Source: Oribacterium sp. NK2B42
Lineage (GTDB): Bacteria > Bacillota > Clostridia > Lachnospirales > Lachnospiraceae
Length of the DNA stretch: 35,659 nt
NCBI RefSeq assembly: GCF_000424445.1
Contig: NZ_AUJX01000042.1
Coordinates: 1-35,659, forward strand
Reading direction: 5' to 3'
Position numbers and translations under genes: made by a program. The notes beneath the pieces are model-generated. The model made no database searches. It worked only from the letters and a program-made list of their open reading frames with translations, and was not told the DNA's origin. Shown piece after piece: positions 16,403 to 23,676 of the stretch (positions are counted from its first letter, which is position 1; each line of letters starts with the position of its first letter).

Positions 16403-17728
16403 ATGCTGAATAAAAAGACAAAAACTATACTTTTTCTTGACCTTATATCGCTTTTGATGAGTCACCTCGCGGCAAATTCCCGGGGCTTTGCCGACTTTTA
16501 CTCTCATAATATTTATCGCCATGTGAGCCTCACGGTAAGCAGTATCACCGGACTCCTGCCCTTTTCCCTGACTGAAGTCCTGCTGTATGCATTGATCATT
16601 TTTGTCATATGGGATTTTTCAAAGGCTCTGAGAGGTTCGATAAAGAATTTCAAAGAATACCGAAATTACACTTCAAAATGCCCTTCCGGGAGAAAATCCT
16701 CAGTACCCTGTAAGGTATTTAAACCATTGACCCTCTTCGCAGGTAACCTGTTTCTTATCGCATCCGTCCTTTTCATATTGTATGTATTTAACTGCGGAAT
16801 AAATTACAGACGCACCGGTTTTTCCATGGAAGCGAAAATCCCGGCCTACGATACCTCTTCTCAAAATGAGGCCAATGCAGACCTGGTGGAGCTTTGTGAA
16901 TATCTGGCAGAAAACATTAACCTTGCAGAAAAACAGCTTCTGGAAAGCTCGCAGCTGCCGGAGGGCGCATCATTGGCCTCCGGAATGTACGAAGGAAATG
17001 AACAACCGGCCACTCCGGATTCTGTATCCCAAAATCCTGATAATTCCAAAGGTGATCTGCCTCTGTCTCCTGTGAAGCTCTATAACGGCGCTTTCATCGG
17101 GGAAACCTCAGCCTCCGAAAGAGCCTCAGCCGCTTATCTTTGGGAAACCGGAAAGCTCGGGCAGGAAGCAATGGAGAGGCTTGGTGCACGTTTTTCAAGA
17201 CTGTCGGGACATTATCCCTTCCCGAAGCCCCTCATAAATTCATGGATACTGAGCATCCAGCAGGTAACTGGAGTCTACTCGCCTTTTACCATAGAGGCCA
17301 ACTACAACAGGGATATCCCATACTATGACATCCCATTCACTATCTGCCATGAATTATCTCATCTCAGGGGTTATATGCAGGAAGAAGAAGCTAACTTCAT
17401 CGCGGTTCTCGCCACCATCGGTTCCGGGGATATATATTTCAATTACTCAGGCTATGTTTCTGCCTGGGTATATGCCGGAAATGCCCTTGCCAAAACCGAT
17501 CGGGAAAGATTTTCAGAGCTTTACATGAAGATAAATCCCTACACCCGTCAGGACATGATGTACAACAACGAATTCTGGGATCGCTTCGACACAAAGGTCG
17601 CCGAGGTTCATGAAGAGATTAACGATGCCTACCTCAGGTACAATGGTCAGACTCAGGGCGTCCGGAGCTATGGTCATGTGGTGGATCTCATGCTGTCATA
17701 CTATGAGGAAAACGGAAGTCTGAAATAA
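16403..17728 (+). CDS. DUF3810 membrane protein with HExxH metalloprotease motif
   Basis: A 441-residue protein. Residues 1-130 hold about three membrane segments (TILFLDLISLLMSHLAANS, VLLYALIIFVIWDF, LTLFAGNLFLIASVLFILYV). The C-terminal part is predicted extracytoplasmic and ends with conserved features of DUF3810: FTIEANYNRDIPYYDIPFTI, then CHELSHLRGYMQEEEANF with H316-E317 and H320 forming a zincin HExxH site, and E328 in the EEEAN segment as likely third ligand. A Ser/Pro/Asn-rich loop (about 185-215) interrupts the middle. The family is uncharacterised; the motif suggests a membrane-bound metallopeptidase. It is divergent from a cell-wall-type M14 peptidase gene, which hints at envelope work but proves nothing. 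Confidence 0.85.
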   Translation: MLNKKTKTILFLDLISLLMSHLAANSRGFADFYSHNIYRHVSLTVSSITGLLPFSLTEVLLYALIIFVIWDFSKALRGSIKNFKEYRNYTSKCPSGRKSSVPCKVFKPLTLFAGNLFLIASVLFILYVFNCGINYRRTGFSMEAKIPAYDTSSQNEANADLVELCEYLAENINLAEKQLLESSQLPEGASLASGMYEGNEQPATPDSVSQNPDNSKGDLPLSPVKLYNGAFIGETSASERASAAYLWETGKLGQEAMERLGARFSRLSGHYPFPKPLINSWILSIQQVTGVYSPFTIEANYNRDIPYYDIPFTICHELSHLRGYMQEEEANFIAVLATIGSGDIYFNYSGYVSAWVYAGNALAKTDRERFSELYMKINPYTRQDMMYNNEFWDRFDTKVAEVHEEINDAYLRYNGQTQGVRSYGHVVDLMLSYYEENGSLK

Positions 17729-17741
17729 CAGTTCAGCCGGC

Positions 17742-18701
17742 TTATCTGCTGCAAAAATCAAGAAATCTGAGGGCAATGTCCTTCCTTTCGGAAAGCACAG
17801 GCACTCCGAAAACCGGAACTGTGGCGGCAAAAAAGCCCCCTTCCGATATGACTTTTGCATCTGTTACGATTATGCCAACAGGAATGGGCTCCTTCATCTC
17901 ATCAGGATCGGGAACTTCAAACGCATCTCTTGCCACTACATCCGGCTTCCCCATAAGATCGGCTGCAAACTGCTCCATCTCATCAAGGGTTTCCTCTGAA
18001 GCTCTTTGGGTTATCTCTGAAGCTTCTTTGGAATCCTCAGAGTCCCCTTTGGTTTCTCCTGAAGCTCCTTCGTTTTCCTCAGAGCGCCCTTTGCTTTCCT
18101 CCTTACCGTCGGCTTCACTTAGAGACAGGATTTCCGTGTCCCCTGCCTCAAGGCTCTTCATTTTTTCTATTATATAACCGTCTATATAGTAGATCTTGTT
18201 TTCATCCTTATATCTCAGGAACTCTTCTTCACTTAGCACATCTCTCAGATCCGCAAAGGCTCCGTTCAGCGCATAATAGGTGAAGACCCCCGGATCTATG
18301 ATCATGGCATCCAGGTCATGTGAAGCAAAAAGAGCTGTGATCTTGGCATTCTGAGCCATGGTGTACTGGCTGTTGACATTTGGATTGAAAGAAGCCGTTG
18401 TATCGATGACCACCTTCTCTTTTCCGCCATCTATTCCGGCATATTCCGAAAACCTCTTCTCCAATTCATCGGCGCTTACAGACATCTCCTGCCCGGAGCC
18501 GTTTAGAAACATGGCGTAGAATCCGAGAGGCTTATTGTTTATGACGGTTCTCAGTATGGAAGCCACCAGTATGATCACAACGACAGTAACGATGATTGGA
18601 AACTTGTAGTACTCAAATATATACTCAGCCTTCTGCCCTAAGGTCATGCGGCTAAGCTTCTTCTTTTCATTTTTTATTTCATTCTTTAATTTTTCGTTCA
18701 T
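17742..18701 (-). CDS. Single-pass membrane protein of unknown function
   Basis: A 319-residue protein I do not recognise. A charged N-terminus (NEKLKNEIKNEKKKLSRMTL) precedes KAEYIFEYYKFP and one membrane helix (about 35-54, IIVTVVVIILVASILRTVI). An outer domain follows (GFYAMFLNGSGQEMS to LDAMIIDPGVFTYYALNGAF), then a Glu/Ser-rich stretch (about 195-240) and a final folded segment (PIPVGIIVTDAKVISEGGFF to ALRFLDFCSR). Similar proteins of this layout are common in Lachnospiraceae; the FTYYALNGAF..L region loosely recalls periplasmic solute-binding folds, but that is weak. It is convergent with the DUF3810 gene 13 bases away with no clear terminator between them. AAAGGA lies before ATG. Confidence 0.7.
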   Translation of the reverse strand: MNEKLKNEIKNEKKKLSRMTLGQKAEYIFEYYKFPIIVTVVVIILVASILRTVINNKPLGFYAMFLNGSGQEMSVSADELEKRFSEYAGIDGGKEKVVIDTTASFNPNVNSQYTMAQNAKITALFASHDLDAMIIDPGVFTYYALNGAFADLRDVLSEEEFLRYKDENKIYYIDGYIIEKMKSLEAGDTEILSLSEADGKEESKGRSEENEGASGETKGDSEDSKEASEITQRASEETLDEMEQFAADLMGKPDVVARDAFEVPDPDEMKEPIPVGIIVTDAKVISEGGFFAATVPVFGVPVLSERKDIALRFLDFCSR

Positions 18702-18853
18702 GCCTATAATTCCTTTTTTCAGGTTTAAAACCCATTATCTTCAGCTGATGTGTAATTCCCAAGCTATAGTATCAGAACGCCGAAAAAATATCCACTTTAC
18801 CAATCGAAGGTTTTGATATACATTGTAGTTGAAACAGAAAAAAATAATTTTTA

Positions 18854-18953
18854 GCAGAGTAGGCAATCGAGCGTACAGTGCCCTTCGAACGGGGAGTTTG
18901 TCGGAGGGACGAAGCCAATGCATTGGCGCGGTTCGATAGCCGCATCCCGCTGC
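18854..18953 (+). ncRNA. Tetrahydrofolate (THF) riboswitch aptamer
   Basis: The sequence carries the landmarks of the THF riboswitch: 5' GAGTAG (18857-18862), P2 arm ATCGAGCG with partner GCGGTTCGAT near the 3' side, CAGTG, CGAA, CGAAGCC, and the 3' CCGCATCC. Outer stem P1 is GCAG (18854-18857) with CTGC (18950-18953). The order and spacing match known aptamers upstream of folT in Firmicutes. It stands about 50 bases before the start of the folate transporter gene, and the expression platform at 18963-18997 hides the ribosome site. Binding of reduced folate would be expected to lower translation of the transporter. Confidence 0.85.
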
Positions 18954-18962
18954 AGTGGAGTT

Positions 18963-18997
18963 TACCTCCTTTGTAGTCAGGGGCTGCAAAGGAGGTA
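18963..18997 (+). promoter_or_regulatory. Shine-Dalgarno-sequestering hairpin of the THF riboswitch
   Basis: TACCTCCTTTG (18963-18973) and CAAAGGAGGTA (18987-18997) form a perfect 11-bp stem with a 13-nt loop, burying the whole AAAGGAGG ribosome site of folT. A competing short pairing, GGAG (18957-18960) with CTCC (18966-18969), could open it. There is no T run, so control is at translation. Confidence 0.85.
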
Positions 18998-19002
18998 TTA
19001 TT

Positions 19003-19590
19003 ATGAAAAAATTCTCAACGAGAATTCTGGTAACCCTTTCAGTTCTTGTGGCTCTTCAGGTGATCCTGACAAGATTTTGTTCCTTCAATGCCTGGAACGT
19101 GAGCATAGGTTTCGGATTCACGGCACTTGTTATCGCCGGAATATTCTATGGACCCGCAGCCGGAGCCCTGGTGGGCGGTTTAGGTGATTTCATCGGTGCG
19201 GTGGCATTTCCGAGAGGTCCTTACTTTCCAGGCTTCACCTTGACCCAGATCCTTATGGGAGCTGTGTTCGGGCTTCTGCTCTATCAAAAGCATTCCTCAG
19301 AACCTTTATTTTCAAAAAGCTCTGCTTCAGATGCTTCGTCATTTTCCGGTAAGGCAGGTTCAGCTTCGCTGATCCTCCGTATAGTAACGGCAGTTCTCAT
19401 TAACCAGTTTGTTCTGAGCCTCCTTATGAACACCCTTTGGATATCCATCATATACGGCTCAAGCTTCACCGGCCTTTTGGCCACAAGGTCACTGCAGGCA
19501 GTCGTAACAGCTCCGGTACAGATGATAATAATCTATACCCTTACAAACGTTCTGAAGCGTGCAGATATCAGAAACGCACTGGCAATCTGA
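19003..19590 (+). CDS. folT: ECF transporter S component for folate
   Basis: A 195-residue membrane protein from the ATG at 19003, seven bases after AAAGGAGG. About six hydrophobic segments: RILVTLSVLVALQVILTRFC, then VSIGFGFTALVIAGIFYGPA, AGALVGGLGDFIGAVAFP, PGFTLTQILMGAVFGLLLY, VTAVLINQFVLSLLMNTLWI and TAPVQMIIIYTLTNVL. The LGDFIGAVAFPRGPYFPGFT block is characteristic of FolT-type substrate-binding subunits. It would bind folate and work with a shared EcfAA'T energy module, which is not in this window. A Ser-rich insertion (SSEPLFSKSSASDASSFSGK) lengthens one loop. The THF riboswitch upstream fixes the substrate well. folC, metF and metH follow on the same strand. Confidence 0.92.
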   Translation: MKKFSTRILVTLSVLVALQVILTRFCSFNAWNVSIGFGFTALVIAGIFYGPAAGALVGGLGDFIGAVAFPRGPYFPGFTLTQILMGAVFGLLLYQKHSSEPLFSKSSASDASSFSGKAGSASLILRIVTAVLINQFVLSLLMNTLWISIIYGSSFTGLLATRSLQAVVTAPVQMIIIYTLTNVLKRADIRNALAI

Positions 19591-19622
19591 TGATAGAGTT
19601 CATAAGTCATGCTTAGGGTATG

Positions 19623-19786
19623 TATAGTTGCGAAAAACATACGTTTACAGGGGAGCCAATTAGATCTGTATCTGTATGCTAGATATAAATGGCTAAAAGC
19701 ATGCGTTTATAGAGGAGCCGAATAGATTGACATCTGTATGTCAGATATAAACGGCGAAAAAACATGCGTTTATAGAGGAAATTTTT
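19623..19786 (+). repeat. Three 62-bp tandem leader hairpins upstream of folC
   Basis: Equivalent positions recur at exactly 62 bases (19632, 19694, 19756). In each copy a left arm (GTATAG, ATAAAT, ATAAAC) is followed by GC, an A-rich loop, GC or AC, a right arm GTTTAC or GTTTAT, and an AGAGGAG-like ribosome-site sequence. The third copy ends seven bases before the folC ATG and gives the real ribosome site. Its stem is ATAAAC (19747-19752), bulged G, GC, 10-nt loop, GC, GTTTAT (68-73). The terminal G-C pair of copy 1 is A-T in copies 2 and 3. Confidence 0.75.
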
Positions 19787-21310
19787 ATGGACTGGAATGA
19801 AGCGATAGCTCTTTTACATGGCGCGGATTGGAAGCATGCAAAGATTGGTCTTGATCGCATGAAGGCTCTCATGAACGCTTTGGGCAACCCTCAGCAAATG
19901 CTTAAATTCATACATATAGCAGGAACAAACGGAAAAGGCTCCGCCTGCTCCATGATAAGGTCCATCCTCACAGAGGCCGGTTTAAAAACCGGTCTTTACA
20001 TCTCTCCCCACCTCTTTAGTTTCAATGAACGGATCTCCGTAGACGGTACAGACATCTCCGATGATGACCTCATAAGGCTATCCGGAAGGATCAAAGCCGC
20101 TGTAACAGATCTCAATGAGGAACCCACTGATTTTGAGCTTATAACCGCCATGGCACTCTGCTATTTTCATGAAAAAGCCTGCGATTTCGTTGTTCTGGAG
20201 GTGGGCATGGGCGGCCGTCTGGATGCCACCAATATCATCGATGCCCCGGAGGTTGCCGCTATCATGAGCATCGGTCTTGACCACACAGAGGTCCTGGGGG
20301 GTACGGAAGAGCTGATAGCTCAGGAGAAAGCCGGCATCATAAAGAAAGGCTCCGATGTGGTTCTGCTGCATCAGAAGCCTTCAGTTATGGAGGTTATCTC
20401 TAAAATATTCCGAAATGTCAATTCAGATACCCAAGAACATGCAGCCATCACCGAGCCTTCATCACTCTCTATCCATTCCGGTACCTCAAGCTTTTTCAGT
20501 AAAGATGGCAATGTCATAGTCAGTGAGCCGTCTTCCCTTTCTGTTCATTCCGGTACTTCCGGCTTGTTCCGTAAAGGTGGCAATGTCATAGTCAGTGAGC
20601 CGTCTTCCCTTTCTGTTCATTCCGGTACTTCCGGCTTTTTCAGTATGGCAGGCAATATCATTATCACAGACCCCTCATCCCTTTCTGTTCATTCAAGGGA
20701 TCTGTCCGGTCAGGTTTTTGATTACAGGGATTTCAAAAACATCAGGCTGTGTCTCCTTGGTGCTTATCAAACTGATAATGCATCCGTAGTTCTGGAGATC
20801 GTTTCCTGCTTAAGAGCTCGTGGCTATAAAATTTCCGATGAAGCAGTCCGTGCAGGCCTCATTAAGGCAAAATGGCCCGGACGTTTTGAACTCCTCTCTT
20901 CCGATCCTGTATTTATCGTTGACGGTGCCCACAATCCGGACGGCGTCATGGCGCTTATTAATTCCATAAGAACTTTTCTGCCCGGTAAAAAAATCTGTTT
21001 CGTCATGGGTGTCATGAAGGATAAGGATTATCACGAGATGCTCCGTCTCATCACTCCTTTTGCGGAGAGCTTCGTGACAGAGCTCCCATACAGCACCCGT
21101 GGTCTTGATCCCAAGGTTCTGAAAAAGGAGATTTCGGTCTATTTTTCCGGTTCTGTGGATGTGGCGGATTCAGTCACAGAAGCTGCGGACAAGGCCTGGG
21201 CACATGCAAAAAAAACAAACACTCCCGTCATCTGCTTCGGTTCGCTGTATCAAGTGGCTGACATCAGGAGTCATATTCAGGAAAAGGACTCGATTGACTC
21301 ATTAACGTAA
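19787..21310 (+). CDS. folC: Folylpolyglutamate synthase / dihydrofolate synthase
   Basis: A 507-residue Mur-ligase-type enzyme that adds glutamate to folates (and possibly dihydropteroate) using ATP, so that imported folate is retained. Seen: P-loop AGTNGKGSACSMI (about 45-57), YISPHLFSFNERISVDG, GMGGRLDATNI, IGLDHTEVLG, EKAGIIKKG, and the C-terminal DGAHNPDGVMAL (from residue 379). The family is usually about 430 residues; the excess lies mainly in residues 223-303, an array of 24-residue repeats of the type EPSSLSVHSGTSGLFRKGGN between the ATPase core and the QVFDYRDF strand. The last codons fall in the first unit of the 53-bp array. It lies between folT and metF, with three repeated leader hairpins before it. 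Confidence 0.93.
   Translation: MDWNEAIALLHGADWKHAKIGLDRMKALMNALGNPQQMLKFIHIAGTNGKGSACSMIRSILTEAGLKTGLYISPHLFSFNERISVDGTDISDDDLIRLSGRIKAAVTDLNEEPTDFELITAMALCYFHEKACDFVVLEVGMGGRLDATNIIDAPEVAAIMSIGLDHTEVLGGTEELIAQEKAGIIKKGSDVVLLHQKPSVMEVISKIFRNVNSDTQEHAAITEPSSLSIHSGTSSFFSKDGNVIVSEPSSLSVHSGTSGLFRKGGNVIVSEPSSLSVHSGTSGFFSMAGNIIITDPSSLSVHSRDLSGQVFDYRDFKNIRLCLLGAYQTDNASVVLEIVSCLRARGYKISDEAVRAGLIKAKWPGRFELLSSDPVFIVDGAHNPDGVMALINSIRTFLPGKKICFVMGVMKDKDYHEMLRLITPFAESFVTELPYSTRGLDPKVLKKEISVYFSGSVDVADSVTEAADKAWAHAKKTNTPVICFGSLYQVADIRSHIQEKDSIDSLT
20453..20694 (+). repeat. 72-bp in-frame tandem repeats inside folC
   Basis: Units begin at 20453, 20525 and 20597 with a partial fourth at 20669. Each full unit is exactly 72 bp and encodes 24 residues beginning (E/D)PSSLS(V/I)HS. 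Units 2 and 3 are nearly identical over their first 48 bases; units 1 and 2 share the final GGCAATGTCATAGTCAGT. The period keeps the reading frame, so the protein gains a Ser/Gly-rich insertion. Confidence 0.92.
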
Positions 21311-21559
21311 AAACTATGTTTAAGTCAATGATTCACAACTACATGTTTGACTCATTTAGGATTATTTTAAATTGCGGTCAGACAGGAATTCAAAAAATGT
21401 TGACTCAGATAACGGAAACCAAAATTTGAGTCATTCAGGCTCCGTCCTATGTATGACTCAGATAACGGAAACCAGAACTTAAGTCATTCACACACAGATC
21501 ATCACATGACTCAGATGATGCCATATAGAAATTAAGTCAATCAAAAGGCAATAATCGTT
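21295..21559. repeat. 53-bp-spaced TGACTCA tandem array between folC and metF
   Basis: TGACTCA occurs at 21295, 21348, 21401, 21454 and 21507: five copies at exactly 53 bases. In four of the five units an inverted half-site (TAAGTCA or TGAGTCA) follows after exactly 19 bases; in the second unit it has decayed to GCGGTCA. Half-sites thus alternate in direction every 26-27 bases. Units 3 and 4 also share GATAACGGAAACCA. The first unit overlaps the last codons of folC. The array accounts for most of the 453-base gap before metF; nothing else was recognised there apart from a candidate promoter and a 5-bp hairpin (21728-21739). Confidence 0.85.
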
Positions 21560-21635
21560 CCTGCTATGTTACTCATGCCCCGGCTGAACTGTTACAATAA
21601 ATTATGCCTATAGCCTTTACTAAAATAAATATATT

Positions 21636-21664
21636 TTGAATTGTCCTATCTATATGGTTAAATA
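21636..21664 (+). promoter_or_regulatory. Candidate sigma-70 promoter of metF
   Basis: TTGAAT (21636-21641) and TAAATA (21659-21664) are separated by 17 bases in an AT-rich stretch, about 100 bases before the metF start and just downstream of the 53-bp array. Four to five matches per box; not unique in such AT-rich DNA. Confidence 0.4.
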
Positions 21665-21763
21665 AAGTTAATTCTGTCCTGTGATGGACTTATCAAGGAT
21701 TTGTCAACTACACATGGTCAAAAAGCAGCGGAGTTCCGCCTGTTACAGACGAAAGGATCATCT

Positions 21764-22674
21764 ATGAGAATCATCGATATATTAAGAAACGGCAAGGTAA
21801 CATTATCCTTTGAGGTATTTCCTCCTAAAAAGCTTGAAAATTTCGAGTCCGTACAGCAGGCAACCGAAGAGGTTGCCGCTCTGCACCCAAGCTTCATGTC
21901 CGTGACCTACGGTGCCGGCGGCGGAACCTCGGAGTTTACCCTAAATATCGCAAAGAATATCCGTGACAAGCACGGAGTGGAGGTTCTCCCGCATCTTACC
22001 TGCGTTTCCTCCACCAGAGAGCACGTTCAAAACATGCTTTCAAAATTCACGGAGTACGGTTTCGAGAACATCATGGCTCTCCGTGGTGATATCCCGAAGG
22101 ACGGAACTCCACATCATGACTATCATTACGCCTCTGAACTCATAGCCGACATCAAGGCTCACGGCGATTTCTGCATCGGCGGTGCCTGCTATCCGGAAGG
22201 CCATGTGGAGTGCGCCCACAAGGACGAAGACATTAAAAACCTGAAGAAAAAGGTGGATGCCGGCGTTGATTTCCTCACGACTCAGATGTTTTTTGACAAT
22301 GCTGAGTTCTTTAATTTCCTCTACAGACTTCGTGAAAACGACATCCGGGTGCCAGTGCTTGCCGGTATCATGCCCATTACCAATGCTAAACAGCTGGGCA
22401 GATCTGTTGCACTCTCCGGAACCTCTGTTCCTACAAGATTCAGAGAGATAGTCGACAAATTTGGCGACCATCCCGATGCCATGAAGCAGGAGAGATAGTC
22501 GACAAATTTGGCGACCATCCCGATGCCATGAAGCAGGCAGGTATCATTTACGCAACCGAGCAGATCATCGATCTCATCGCCAATGACGTAAGGCACATCC
22601 ACGTTTATTCCATGAATAAACCGGATATCGCTGAAGCGATACAGAATAATCTTTCGGAGATACTGAAGGTCTGA
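21764..22674 (+). pseudogene. metF: Methylenetetrahydrofolate reductase, frameshifted by a 47-bp duplication
   Basis: The start at ATG 21764 has AAAGGA nine bases upstream and gives MRIIDILRNGKVTLSFEVFP with the catalytic Glu of the FEVFPPK motif, then SVTYGAGGG, LTCVSSTREHVQNML, ENIMALRGDIP, ECAHKDEDI and FLTTQMFFDN, all typical of MetF, which reduces methylene-THF to methyl-THF for MetH. At 22443-22537 a 47-bp segment is tandemly repeated, so the frame ends early at the TAG 22496-22498 (after DAMKQER). Past the second copy the original frame resumes (AGIIYATEQIIDLIANDVRH to SEILKV) and stops at 22674. Without the extra copy the product is 287 residues, the usual size. The loss removes about 50 C-terminal residues. 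An upstream in-frame ATG at 21701 lacks a ribosome site. Confidence 0.88.
22443..22537 (+). repeat. Exact 47-bp tandem duplication in metF
   Basis: The segment starting GAGAGATAGTCGACAAATTT at 22443 is repeated without a single difference from 22490 to 22536, with one further shared G. The two copies abut directly. Because 47 is not a multiple of three, the reading frame of metF is broken. Confidence 0.95.
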
Positions 22675-22855
22675 AGACGGGCAAATGGTATCTGTTAAGC
22701 CTGAGCTTATTTAATAAAGACCGAGGTTGGATCAAGTTTTGAAGGTAATCCTGTTCCGCCGGTTGACTTCTTTTGCTGTTTTCCGTGATTGCAGTCAACA
22801 TGATAAGCGCTCATATTTGACCTAATATCCAATAATATTACTGACCCCCTGTTTT

Positions 22856-23620
22856 ATGATTGAATTACGAACCAAAGAAATATATCGTTTTCTCGGATAC
22901 CGGAACATTACTCCCTCTAAAGAGGTTGATGAAAGGATCCGGCTTTGTGTCGAGAAAATGCAGGAAGCCGCGGCTCCACGGTGCTTCTGCAGAAGCTTTC
23001 CGGTGAAGCAGACTGCCCCGGGTATCACCGAGATCGCAGGACTCCGCATCAGATCAAGGAATCTTTTCAAAAACCTGGAGGGCTGCGATCACGCCTATAT
23101 GTTTGCAGCTACTATCGGCATGGGCATCGACATGCTCATAAAGCGGAGCGAGCTTTCGAGCCTCATGGAAGCCTCTATATATCAGGCGGCGGGGGCTGAA
23201 ATGGTAGAGGCCTTTGCTGATTCTGAAATCAAAAAAATCAGGGCTCAGGAGGCAGAAAAGGGCTACCGGCTCCGTCCCAGATACTCTCCGGGTTATGGTG
23301 ATCTGCCCCTTCAGCTTCAGACCGATTTTGCAAAGATCCTGGACATGCAGAAATGGTGCGGCATCAGCCTTACGGACACTCTCCTCATGGTTCCCAGCAA
23401 ATCCATAACAGCATTTATAGGCTGCTTGAAGGCTGAGGCAGCTGAAAGTTCGCCCCACAGGGACGAGGACTATCTTGCCGACATCGTGAACCCAATCGAA
23501 GCCACAGGTCTTTCCGTAAAAGAGGCAACCGGCTCTCAGAATATCTGCCGGAATGCCCTTCCGGAAACCTCCTGTACCAATTGCAGTATGGCTTCCGGGT
23601 GTATATACAGGCACTGCTAA
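22856..23620 (+). CDS. Stand-alone MetH reactivation-domain protein
   Basis: A 254-residue protein matching the B12-dependent methionine synthase activation domain, which binds S-adenosylmethionine so that oxidised cob(II)alamin in MetH can be reductively methylated. Seen: IELRTKEIYRFLGYRNITPS at the start, then MFAATIGMGIDMLIKR, YRLRPRYSPGYGDLPLQLQ with the SAM-binding RxSPGY core, and TLLMVPSKSITAFIG. A C-terminal Cys cluster (SCTNCSMASGCIYRHC) is added, as in Clostridia relatives. In Escherichia coli this domain is fused to MetH; here it is a separate gene ending 57 bases before metH, whose product lacks it. I see no Shine-Dalgarno before the ATG. The 181-base gap upstream holds an inverted repeat GTTGACT (22762-22768)/AGTCAAC (22793-22799). 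Confidence 0.88.
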   Translation: MIELRTKEIYRFLGYRNITPSKEVDERIRLCVEKMQEAAAPRCFCRSFPVKQTAPGITEIAGLRIRSRNLFKNLEGCDHAYMFAATIGMGIDMLIKRSELSSLMEASIYQAAGAEMVEAFADSEIKKIRAQEAEKGYRLRPRYSPGYGDLPLQLQTDFAKILDMQKWCGISLTDTLLMVPSKSITAFIGCLKAEAAESSPHRDEDYLADIVNPIEATGLSVKEATGSQNICRNALPETSCTNCSMASGCIYRHC

Positions 23621-23637
23621 TGGTCAAATACATTCTC

Positions 23638-23669
23638 ATAAACAGCGAAAACTTGCGTTTACAGAGGAG
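23638..23669 (+). promoter_or_regulatory. metH leader hairpin, same family as the folC leaders
   Basis: ATAAAC (23638-23643), a bulged A, GC, the loop GAAAACTT, GC, and GTTTAC (57-62), then AGAGGAG (63-69), seven bases before the metH ATG. Compared with the third folC leader, the arm sequence, bulge position and ribosome site are conserved while the loop differs in length (8 against 10). Confidence 0.65.
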
Positions 23670-23676
23670 ACTTTTA

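Noticed and set aside
21295-21559. Possible CRISPR array
   Set aside because: The units are degenerate, the conserved part is a pair of short inverted boxes, the intervening sequences of units 3 and 4 are alike, and no cas gene is present.
22762-22799. GTTGACT/AGTCAAC inverted repeat as a further unit of the 53-bp array
   Set aside because: The spacing is 24 bases instead of 19, the box differs from TGACTCA, and there is only one copy.
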